Source: Flavobacterium frigoris (GTDB lineage: Bacteria > Bacteroidota > Bacteroidia > Flavobacteriales > Flavobacteriaceae). Taken from it: 64,000 bases of DNA. This document shows, piece by piece, positions 29,219 to 35,980 of this stretch. A program made the position numbers and the translations under genes. Position 1 is the stretch's first letter. Each line of letters opens with the position of its first letter. The stretch spans positions 51,284 through 115,283 of the forward strand of contig NZ_FOFZ01000011.1 of the NCBI RefSeq assembly GCF_900111075.1, in the 5' to 3' direction. The notes beneath the pieces were generated by a model. The model worked only from the letters and a program-made list of their open reading frames with translations, made no database searches and was not told where the DNA came from.

Positions 29219-30952
29219 ATGCGGTATTTGTATTATTGTTTTTTTTTAATAGTAATTTCATCGTATTCCCAAAGCAAATCTAATTTGTCCCAAAAGGAAT
29301 ATCTGATTTTAGAGAATAAAATAAGATCACTAATAACTTCAAATGTTGATAGTGCTTTTGTTTATACCAACAAACTAGAAAAATCTAGCAATTATTCGCA
29401 TCAAGCTTTTGCACAATCGACCAAATCCTATCTTTATCAACTGAAAGGTGATCGGGCAAATTCGAAATTATCCATGAATCAAGCTTTTGAGAGTTTGAAA
29501 CAAGTTCAGCCGTCAAAAGAGAAAATAAAATTAAATGCTTACCTATTGAATTGTAGTGGATTAGTTGATTGGAAAAGAGGTGATTTTAGTATGGCGTTAG
29601 ATAAATTTCAGCAAGGAAAGAAGTTATCCTTAAATATCAGCGACAAAGTAGGAGTAATTAAATTCAATATTAATATCGGATTGATATATAATGAGATAGG
29701 AAATTACAGACAAGCTATTACGATTTCAAAAGAATCAGATAAAATGATTGATGGTAGTAGAGAGCTTTTTTCAGACGAGCAATTTAATAGGTATAAAAAT
29801 AGTTTAAATTTAAACATAGGAAAATACTACGAAGATTTTTACAAGACTAAAATGAGTAAAGTAGCTTTTCTTGATTCCGCCCAGTTTTATTACAGTAAAG
29901 CCATCATTTATAGCAAAACAATTGGTTATAATAGGTTTTCAGCTCAGATGAATTTAGCTAATATTTTCTACATTAAAAAGAATTTTGTACAGGCAGAAAA
30001 AGGCTATCAAAGTATATTAAAAACCTCGGAAGACAACGGTTTTAAAAATGAATACTCTATGATAATATATAATCTAGGGGATTTGTATTACTACAAAAAA
30101 GAGTTCAAAAAATCGTTAGTGTATCTTAAGAAAGTAGATTCTCTATATCATGCAGATAAATTGAACCCGATCGAGTTCCTGAAATCAAATTACTACCAAG
30201 CGAAGATCTATCAGGCTCTAGGCAATAAGGAAGAAGCTGCCAAGCATTCGGAGATATATTTGAATAATTTTGAGAAAAGTGAATTTAAACTTAATAACGA
30301 AATTGCTGAGGTGAATTTTACGGTAAGTAAGGAGCAGTTGCAATTGGAAATGAAAGTAATTCAAAAAGAATTCAATAATAAAAGAGACCTTAATATTGTC
30401 ATTTATTTTGTTTTATCAGGGACAGTATTCTTCTTAGTTTTAATTGTGTTGCGAAGTATCAAAAAGAAAAAGTTAGCGGAGCAAAAAGTAGCAGATTTAA
30501 TCAAAGAATATAAAGAAAATAGATTTAATAACGTACCGACTAATGTTTTAAACAAGGAGTTAATTAAAAATGGCTCTACATTAATAAGTGTGGAAAAGGA
30601 AAATGAAATTCTAGATAAATTAATGCTATTAGAAAAGCGACTAGATTATTTAAAACCCGATTTTACGCAGCAATCAGCCGCAAAAAAGATAAAAACGAAT
30701 ACATCTTATCTTTCCAGTGTGGTTAATAACCATTACAATAAATCATTTAGCGAGTACTTGAACGAATTGAGAATTAATTATGTGATTGATGAAATGATTT
30801 CTAACGCAACGTACAGGAAATATTCCACGCAAGCCATCGCAGAAAGTGCCGGTTTTAAAAACGCGGTTTCCTTTACAAAGTCCTTTAATAAAAGAACGGG
30901 AGTAACCCCAGTTCAATTTATTAAAGGACTTGATAAAGATTTAATTAAATAA
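29219..30952 (+). CDS. Membrane-anchored TPR-AraC family transcriptional regulator
   Basis: A 577-residue one-component regulator found widely in Bacteroidota. The signal peptide (about 1-18) is followed by TPR-like helical repeats (about 75-350), then a membrane segment (about 392-413, IVIYFVLSGTVFFLVLIVL) and a Lys-rich linker. An AraC-type helix-turn-helix domain (about 480-577) contains YSTQAIAESAGFKNAVSFTKSFNKRTGVTPVQF. The TPR part is predicted to sit in the periplasm and the DNA-binding part in the cytoplasm. It lies at the edge of the peptide island and is the likely local regulator. A decayed C-terminal copy lies at 34101-34894. Confidence 0.9.
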   Translation: MRYLYYCFFLIVISSYSQSKSNLSQKEYLILENKIRSLITSNVDSAFVYTNKLEKSSNYSHQAFAQSTKSYLYQLKGDRANSKLSMNQAFESLKQVQPSKEKIKLNAYLLNCSGLVDWKRGDFSMALDKFQQGKKLSLNISDKVGVIKFNINIGLIYNEIGNYRQAITISKESDKMIDGSRELFSDEQFNRYKNSLNLNIGKYYEDFYKTKMSKVAFLDSAQFYYSKAIIYSKTIGYNRFSAQMNLANIFYIKKNFVQAEKGYQSILKTSEDNGFKNEYSMIIYNLGDLYYYKKEFKKSLVYLKKVDSLYHADKLNPIEFLKSNYYQAKIYQALGNKEEAAKHSEIYLNNFEKSEFKLNNEIAEVNFTVSKEQLQLEMKVIQKEFNNKRDLNIVIYFVLSGTVFFLVLIVLRSIKKKKLAEQKVADLIKEYKENRFNNVPTNVLNKELIKNGSTLISVEKENEILDKLMLLEKRLDYLKPDFTQQSAAKKIKTNTSYLSSVVNNHYNKSFSEYLNELRINYVIDEMISNATYRKYSTQAIAESAGFKNAVSFTKSFNKRTGVTPVQFIKGLDKDLIK

Positions 30953-31000
30953 TCCGCTAATCAGCTATAAAATATTTTTTATTTGAGAGAATTCGCAATT

Positions 31001-31141
31001 TTAAAGTACGCCTGAACCTGCACTTGAGGTTGTAGTTCCTGGTTTTGGATCTGTAATATCACCCCCAAAAATTGTTTTTAATTTACTGTTTGAGATTTCA
31101 TTTTTTTTGAAATTTTCGAAGCTTATTTTTTTAGTTTTCAT
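31001..31141 (-). CDS. Double-glycine leader peptide (46 aa), modified-peptide precursor candidate 1
   Basis: A short reading frame of 46 residues on the minus strand. The leader-like part MKTKKISFENFKKNEIS ends at a GG pair (residues 26-27). The core-like tail starts DITDPKPGTTTS and is rich in Thr, Ser, Asp and Lys, without Cys. A 61-residue relative at 34902-35087 shares the leader and an identical 12-residue core start. This form resembles Bacteroidota modified-peptide precursors. A possible minus-strand -7 box TACTTTTG lies at 31185-31192 and is conserved in the second copy. Confidence 0.78.
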   Translation of the reverse strand: MKTKKISFENFKKNEISNSKLKTIFGGDITDPKPGTTTSSAGSGVL

Positions 31142-31303
31142 AATAATTATAGTTAGGTTGTTAAATAGAATGCTTTACTTATTTCAAAAGTAGAGGATTT
31201 GATAGCCGTTTAATTCCTTTTTCAAGACAATACGAAGAATTCAAGCTTAAAACAATGTATAACACAGTAAATCAGGTTATTAATTACTTTAAATGAATAC
31301 CAT

Positions 31304-31338
31304 AATTTATAAATTGTCTATGTAATACTATATAAATT
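31304..31338. promoter_or_regulatory. Paired AATTTATAAATT palindromes, copy 1
   Basis: AATTTATAAATT at 31304-31315 is followed 23 bp later by a degenerate second site (ACTATATAAATT, 31327-31338). The same pair at the same 23-bp offset lies at 35250-35284. In both places the first site is exactly 123 bp before the C39-VKOR start codon. It is a likely operator, perhaps for the neighbouring TPR-AraC regulator. Confidence 0.55.
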
Positions 31339-31426
31339 GTAGATTTGAAACGCTGAATACCGAAAAAAAAGCGAAATATTTGTAAACAGATTAACAAAAA
31401 GTGGTCTGTATGCAATCAAAATTTTT

Positions 31427-32998
31427 ATGGTCAGTTTAGTTCAAAAATATTTAGAAATCAGTCATTATCCGAGCCAAAAATCGGAGTTTGAAGACTTGTT
31501 TCAATCCCATCCAAATTATCCTAGTTTGTTTGCAATAACAGATTCATTAGATCTGTTATCGATTATGAATATGGCTGTAAAAGTTCCCAAAGAACAATTG
31601 GTCGAATTAACGGATTCTTTTTTAGCTATTTTTAATCAGGGCTTAGTTCTTGTTTCTAAAACGGACACTGAGATTAGTATTGTTACAGAGAAGGGGGAGA
31701 AACAGGATTTATCGTTTACTGAGTTTATTGCAAGTTGGAGTGGAGTAGTTATAGTTATTGAACCTAACGAAACTATCTTAAAAGAGAGTTCAAAAGTAAA
31801 TATAAATTGGTTACAGTATATTTTGCCTGTTTTAGCATTAATAGGAATATCTGTGTTTTATAATAGTTATGCGATCTATGATTTTGTTTTTCTTTTAACG
31901 GCAATAGCGGGTTTGTTTTTCAGTGTTCTTATCATTCAAGAGAAGTTAGGTTTTAGTAATGAGATAGTTTCAAAATTTTGTAATATCAGTTCGAATACTT
32001 CCTGTGATTCTGTTATTCGATCAGAGAAAGGGGCGATTAACAAATGGTTTAGTTTTTCAGATTTGCCACTGCTTTTTTTTAGCATAAATCTTTTATCATT
32101 ATTAGTTCAGCCTTCTTATTCTACTATCGTAGCTGGCTTCCTTAGTTTTCTTTCTCTTCCAGTAATAGCTTATTCTATTTGGATTCAAAAGATGCAATTA
32201 AAAAAATGGTGTTTGCTGTGTTTGGTGATCGCATCGATTGTCGTAGTGCAAAGTTTAGTTTGGTTTTTTATGGTACAACCTTTTTCAGACATTACGTTTT
32301 TTGTTCCCTTTGCCTATTTGTTTTCTATGATAGCGTGTGCTTCTTTGTGGTTTGCTTTAAAACCAATTCTGGAAAATAAAATCAAGGCGGAGAAATCGGT
32401 AAATGAATTAATGAAGTTCAAAAGAAATTACGTGGTTTTTGATTTCTTGTTAAAAGACATTCCTGTTCTTGAGGGTTTTGATCAATTAGAAGGTTTGCGA
32501 TTTGGAAACAGAAGTTCCTCACTGAATCTCACATTGATACTTAGCCCAAGTTGTGGTCATTGCCATTCAGCATTTAAAGATGCATTTGAGTTGGTTGCAA
32601 AGTTTCCTGATAAAATACTCTTGACGGTGTTGTTTAATATCAATCCAGAGAACAATGACAATCCATATAAAGTGGTTGTGGAGCGTTTATTGACAATTAA
32701 CAATGCTGATCAGGACAAGATGGAAGAAGCGATATCAGATTGGCACATCAAAAAGATGGGATTGGAAGCGTGGAAAGACAAATGGAAAGTTGATAACGTG
32801 TCAATGAAAGTGAATCATGAAATTCAAAAACAGTACGATTGGTGCGGAGAAAATGAATTTAATTACACCCCTGTAAAACTTATAAATGAAAAGTTATTTC
32901 CTAATGAATATGAAATAGGAGAACTGAAATATTTTCTAAATGATTTTGAAGAAAAAGAAGCGATTTTACTAATTAATAATTTAGTCGAAAGAGTTTAA
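31427..32998 (+). CDS. C39-like / VKOR / thioredoxin fusion: membrane disulfide-forming protein
   Basis: A 523-residue fusion. Residues 1 to about 115 resemble a peptidase C39 fold, but no catalytic Cys is present, so this part may only bind leader peptides. Residues about 126-310 are a VKOR domain with five or more membrane helices, the loop cysteines C185 and C193, and the active-site pair C262-LL-C265. Residues about 330-510 are a thioredoxin-like domain with C376-GH-C379. VKOR-Trx fusions drive disulfide formation in exported proteins using quinones. Three tetra-cysteine GG peptides follow immediately, which are its likely clients. A truncated copy is at 35373-35626. Confidence 0.88.
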   Translation: MVSLVQKYLEISHYPSQKSEFEDLFQSHPNYPSLFAITDSLDLLSIMNMAVKVPKEQLVELTDSFLAIFNQGLVLVSKTDTEISIVTEKGEKQDLSFTEFIASWSGVVIVIEPNETILKESSKVNINWLQYILPVLALIGISVFYNSYAIYDFVFLLTAIAGLFFSVLIIQEKLGFSNEIVSKFCNISSNTSCDSVIRSEKGAINKWFSFSDLPLLFFSINLLSLLVQPSYSTIVAGFLSFLSLPVIAYSIWIQKMQLKKWCLLCLVIASIVVVQSLVWFFMVQPFSDITFFVPFAYLFSMIACASLWFALKPILENKIKAEKSVNELMKFKRNYVVFDFLLKDIPVLEGFDQLEGLRFGNRSSSLNLTLILSPSCGHCHSAFKDAFELVAKFPDKILLTVLFNINPENNDNPYKVVVERLLTINNADQDKMEEAISDWHIKKMGLEAWKDKWKVDNVSMKVNHEIQKQYDWCGENEFNYTPVKLINEKLFPNEYEIGELKYFLNDFEEKEAILLINNLVERV

Positions 32999-33020
32999 AC
33001 ATATAATGATTCCTACAAGG

Positions 33021-33084
33021 AGACATAAGCCCCAAGTGTCTATAAATGATTGGGGCATTAACCAAATTTTTAAAACTTTATATT
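33021..33084 (+). repeat. Conserved leader element before GG peptide 1
   Basis: This 64-bp stretch directly before the start codon is nearly identical to 33650-33713 before GG peptide 3. Its 3' half is shared with the segment before GG peptide 2. It contains CCCCAA / TTGGGG arms (33030-33055) that can form a 6-bp stem, then ATTAACCAA and an A/T-rich ribosome-binding region. It is a duplicated untranslated leader or promoter. Confidence 0.65.
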
Positions 33085-33261
33085 ATGTTAAAAAACATTT
33101 TAAAATTAGAAGGTGCTCAGAAATTAACCAATAATGAGCAAAAGTCAATTAGTGGGGGTAAAGTAGCCAGTTTTGCTTGTAGTTGTAATGGTCAGCTAAT
33201 AATGGCTTATGTTGATAGTGTTGGCGATTGTCAGTGGGTATGCGATGCTAATGGTTTCTAA
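33085..33261 (+). CDS. Tetra-cysteine double-glycine peptide 1 (58 aa)
   Basis: A secreted-peptide precursor. The start chosen is the ATG giving MLKNILKLEGAQKLTNNEQ, since all three tandem relatives share this beginning. The leader ends in SISGG (GG at residues 24-25), the usual C39-peptidase cleavage site. The mature part has about 33 residues with four cysteines (core positions 7, 9, 24, 28), enough for two disulfides. It is encoded just after the VKOR-thioredoxin fusion. It could be a bacteriocin or a signal peptide. No leader cysteines are present. Confidence 0.82.
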   Translation: MLKNILKLEGAQKLTNNEQKSISGGKVASFACSCNGQLIMAYVDSVGDCQWVCDANGF

Positions 33262-33276
33262 ATTGGTGAAAAATTA

Positions 33277-33312
33277 GACTGAATAGGTTGAACTTTCAGT
33301 CCAGTTTTTTTC
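33277..33312 (+). terminator. Terminator after GG peptide 1
   Basis: GACTGAA and TTCAGTC arms are followed by CAG and a run of seven T's. It lies 16 bp after the peptide stop, so each peptide gene may be its own transcript. Confidence 0.6.
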
Positions 33313-33460
33313 TTATTTGTTATGGATACTAAATGTAGATTTAGTTACTTTTAGGAGGAAGCGGCATTTGCCGTTTCTCCTTCTAAGAGTTATTCTAATA
33401 AATACCAAATATCTTAAAATATCAATTGGAATATTAACCAAATTTTTAAAACTATATATT

Positions 33461-33616
33461 ATGTTAAAAAACATTTTAAAATTAAACGGAGCTCAGAAGT
33501 TGAGCAAAAGCGAGCAAAAATCGATTAATGGGGGAAAAGCTCCTGTTTGCTGTTTAGATTGGAACCCTCTTACAAGAGTTTGTTCTAGGTGGGATCAAAG
33601 TTGTTTGGGAAATTAA
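33461..33616 (+). CDS. Tetra-cysteine double-glycine peptide 2 (51 aa)
   Basis: The second tandem GG peptide. The in-frame sequence extends upstream to 33317, but the ATG at 33461 is chosen by alignment with peptides 1 and 3. The leader MLKNILKLNGAQKLSKSEQ ends in INGG. The core of about 26 residues (starting KAPVCCLDW) has four cysteines at core positions 5, 6, 16 and 23 and is cationic-aromatic. The leader is conserved while the core is unrelated to its neighbours except for the cysteine count. Confidence 0.82.
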   Translation: MLKNILKLNGAQKLSKSEQKSINGGKAPVCCLDWNPLTRVCSRWDQSCLGN

Positions 33617-33649
33617 ATTTAGTTTAGTAAATAGACTTGTTTCAAAAAT

Positions 33650-33713
33650 AGACGCGTGCCCCAAGTGTCTATAAATGATTGGGGTATTAACCAATTTTTT
33701 AAAACTATATATT
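33650..33713 (+). repeat. Conserved leader element before GG peptide 3
   Basis: A near-identical copy of 33021-33084 with the CCCCAA / TTGGGG hairpin arms and the ATTAACCAA block. Six or seven substitutions are visible over 64 bp. Confidence 0.65.
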
Positions 33714-33872
33714 ATGTTAAAAAACATTTTGAATTTAGAAGGTGCTCAGAAATTGACGAAAAATGAGCAAAAAAAGATTAACGGTGGTTATGTAGAAGCA
33801 GAGCCTTGTCCATGGATGCAGTGTAGAAATGCTTTCGGAAGATGTACTACCTTTCAAGATAAATGCGTTTAA
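33714..33872 (+). CDS. Tetra-cysteine double-glycine peptide 3 (52 aa)
   Basis: The third tandem GG peptide. The leader MLKNILNLEGAQKLTKNEQ ends in INGG (residues 24-25). The mature part of about 27 residues (starting YVEAEPCPWMQC) has four cysteines at core positions 7, 12, 19 and 26. The start is set by alignment with the other two. A strong terminator follows. Confidence 0.82.
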   Translation: MLKNILNLEGAQKLTKNEQKKINGGYVEAEPCPWMQCRNAFGRCTTFQDKCV

Positions 33873-33902
33873 TTATAAATTAGTTTGAATTTATTTAATG
33901 AA

Positions 33903-33935
33903 GTGGAGAAAACAAGTTGTTTTCTCCATTTTTTT
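33903..33935 (+). terminator. Terminator after GG peptide 3
   Basis: The stem GGAGAAAACA / TGTTTTCTCC with a short loop is followed by ATTTTTTT. It closes the three-peptide array. Confidence 0.85.
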
Positions 33936-34100
33936 GGTAATTAAAGAATGATAAATTGAATGCGAAAACTCTGCTCTTGAAAGTATATACTGCAGTATGC
34001 TTGCTACTAAATATTTTATTTGGGGGAATGTTGTTGTTTTTACTATGACGTCAAGATGAAATAAATGGTCTCGATTAGGGGTTAGTTTTATTATGATGGG

Positions 34101-34894
34101 GGAGTAAATTCAATTGAGTTTTTGAAATCTAATTATTACCAAACCAAAATTTATAAAGCTATTGATAATAAGGAAGAGGCCGCAAAGCACTCTGAGATAT
34201 ATTTGGATAATTTTGAAAAAAGTGAATTTAAGCTCAACACGGAAATTCCCGAAGTAAATTTTAAATTGTGTGAAGAGCAATTGCAGAGTGAAATGAAGGT
34301 GATTCAAAAAGAATTCAGCTTCAAAAGAAATCTCAGTATGGTGATTGTTTTTATTTTAGTACTGTTAGTGCCTGTTTTAGTGTTGATGGTGCTGCGAAAC
34401 ATCAAAAAGAAAAAAGTAGCAGAGCAAAAAGTGGCTGATCTAATTGAAGAGTATAAAAAAAATATAATTATCGCGGAGAAAAAGGGTACTGTCAATCTGG
34501 AGCCAGTAAAAAATGCTACAGCTGTAATCAGTATTAAAAAGAAAATGAAATTTTAGATAAATTTATGGTTTTAGAAAAGAAATTAGAGTAATTAAAACCG
34601 GATTTCACGCAGCAATCAGCGGCAAAAAAGATCAAAACAAACACGTATTATCTTTCCGGTGTTGTTAATAATTATTATAACAAATCGTTTAGTGAGTATT
34701 TGAATGAGCTTAGAATAAATGATGCAATAGGTGTAATGATTTCTAATGCTACGTATAGGAAATATTCAACCCAAGCCATTGCAGAAAGCGTGGGTTTTAA
34801 AAATGCGGTCTCATTCACAAAGTCCTTTAATAAAAGAAAAGGAGTAACCCCTGTAAAGTTTATTAAAGGACTAGAAAAAGATTCGATTAAATAA
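34101..34894 (+). pseudogene. Decayed copy of the TPR-AraC regulator (C-terminal half)
   Basis: This stretch aligns with codons from about 314 to the end of the regulator at 29219-30952. Recognisable parts are EFLKSNYYQTKIYKA, the membrane segment and Lys-rich linker, QQSAAKKIKTNT and the HTH domain YSTQAIAESVGFKNAVSFTKSF. The N-terminal two thirds are missing. A one-base deletion near 34540 shifts the frame. After it, in the restored frame, a TAA replaces the parental codon in KRLDYLKPDF. The remaining reading frames are 34122-34556 and 34700-34894. The intact HTH-coding tail lacks a convincing start site. Confidence 0.88.
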
Positions 34895-34901
34895 AGTTCC
34901 G

Positions 34902-35087
34902 TTATTGAACTTCTGGTACAGGTATCGTAAATAGATTTTGTTGAATAATAGTCATTCCTACCCCTAAATTTGATGTCGTAGTTCCTGGTTTTGGATCTGT
35001 AATGTCTCCTCCATAAATTGTCACTAATTTATTTTTTGAGATTTCATTTCTTTTGAAATTTTTGGAGCTTATTTTTTTAGTTTTCAT
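34902..35087 (-). CDS. Double-glycine leader peptide (61 aa), modified-peptide precursor candidate 2
   Basis: A paralogue of the 46-residue peptide at 31001-31141, in the same orientation and the same position between a regulator copy and a C39-VKOR copy. The leader MKTKKISSKNFKRNEIS ends in YGG. The core begins DITDPKPGTTTS, identical to copy 1, and then continues with a longer tail (about 22 residues, ending PVPEVQ). It remains open while both flanking genes in this copy are broken, which suggests it is still under selection. TACTTTTG at 35131-35138 (minus) is a conserved possible -7 box. Confidence 0.78.
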   Translation of the reverse strand: MKTKKISSKNFKRNEISKNKLVTIYGGDITDPKPGTTTSNLGVGMTIIQQNLFTIPVPEVQ

Positions 35088-35249
35088 AATTATTATTGTT
35101 AGGTTGTTAAATAGAATATTGTACTTATTTCAAAAGTAGGGGATTTGATAGGCGATTAATTTCTTTACAGCGTTGCGCCATAAAACCGTCGCTTAATTTG
35201 TAATAATGAGTTGATTTAGTGTGTTTTAGAAATTTAATTTGTGCGCAAT

Positions 35250-35284
35250 AATTTATAAATTGTGTATGCATTAATTTATAAATT
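35250..35284. promoter_or_regulatory. Paired AATTTATAAATT palindromes, copy 2
   Basis: Two perfect AATTTATAAATT sites (35250-35261 and 35273-35284) lie 23 bp apart, the first 123 bp before the start of the truncated C39-VKOR copy. This is the same geometry as at 31304-31338. Confidence 0.55.
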
Positions 35285-35372
35285 ATGTATTCTAGGTCAA
35301 GAATACTGATATAAAAACTAAATATTTGTAAAAGTATCTTAAACAATTCGTTTGTTTATAAAGAGAAAATAT

Positions 35373-35626
35373 ATGATAAGTTTAGTTGAAAAGTACTTAG
35401 AAATCAGTCATTATTCGAGCCAAAAATCGGAGTTTGAAGATCTGTTTCAATCCCATCCAAATTATCCTAGTTTGTTTACAATAACAGATTCATTAGATCT
35501 ATTATCCATAATGAACATGGCCGTAAAAGTGCCAAAAGAACAATTATCGAATTACCTGATTATTTTTTGACTATTTTTAATCAGGTCTTAGTTCTAGTGT
35601 CTAAAATAGACATAATTTACAATTAA
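35373..35626 (+). pseudogene. Truncated copy of the C39-like/VKOR fusion (N-terminal part)
   Basis: The first ~60 codons (ISLVEKYLEISHYSSQKSEFE onward) are nearly identical to the intact fusion at 31427. A one-base deletion at about 35542 (TTGGTC became TTATC) shifts the frame. In the original frame translation would continue as IELPDYFLTIFNQ and reach a TAA at 35624-35626 after the homology fades. The VKOR and thioredoxin parts are absent. No function is expected. Confidence 0.88.
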
Positions 35627-35781
35627 AGTAAAAGGAGTAAACAGAAAAGCCTTAAAGTGAGTATGTAAAATCGTTATGCTGAAAACATCATTGGAAACCG
35701 AGGTATTAGAAACTAAGTGCACGTGGTCTATAATAAAATAGGGATTGAATGTTTTTAAGCTATGAATTACTAATAAAAATT

Positions 35782-35928
35782 ATGAAAAAATTAGAAGATT
35801 TCAATGCAGAAAAAGTAGAGCTTAAAACTATTAACGGTGGTAGAATGCAAGCTGCCGACACAATGACCATTATCTATAGTGGTACTGAAGTTTGTGAAGT
35901 TAAAGGTGACGGACCAGACGAGATGTAA
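35782..35928 (+). CDS. Grasp-with-spasm type precursor peptide (48 aa)
   Basis: A 48-residue precursor directly upstream of ATP-grasp and SPASM maturase genes. The leader MKKLEDFNAEKVELKTINGG ends in a GG pair (residues 19-20). The core RMQAADTMTIIYSG... holds Thr, Ser and Lys donors and several Asp/Glu acceptors (ending GDGPDEM) plus one Cys. This composition suits side-chain ester or amide cross-links made by an ATP-grasp ligase, as in graspetides. It is 52 bp from the maturase start, with a hairpin between. Confidence 0.8.
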   Translation: MKKLEDFNAEKVELKTINGGRMQAADTMTIIYSGTEVCEVKGDGPDEM

Positions 35929-35938
35929 GTAAAAAATT

Positions 35939-35965
35939 ATTTGGGCATCGTTAAGATGCCCAAAT
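35939..35965 (+). terminator. Hairpin between precursor and maturase genes
   Basis: A perfect 11-bp stem ATTTGGGCATC / GATGCCCAAAT with loop GTTAA. It is followed by ATTAAAATAATT rather than a real T-run. A partial terminator or mRNA-stabilising stem that keeps precursor mRNA more abundant than maturase mRNA is likely. Confidence 0.7.
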
Positions 35966-35980
35966 ATTAAAATAATTAAT

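Noticed and set aside
30953..31426. tRNA or structured RNA gene in the gaps of the peptide island
   Set aside because: No cloverleaf or conserved RNA pattern was seen; the gap is explained by the minus-strand peptide and the paired palindromes.
34700..34894. Stand-alone small AraC-type DNA-binding protein
   Set aside because: It is the undamaged end of a decayed copy of the larger regulator; no promoter or ribosome-binding site for separate expression is visible.
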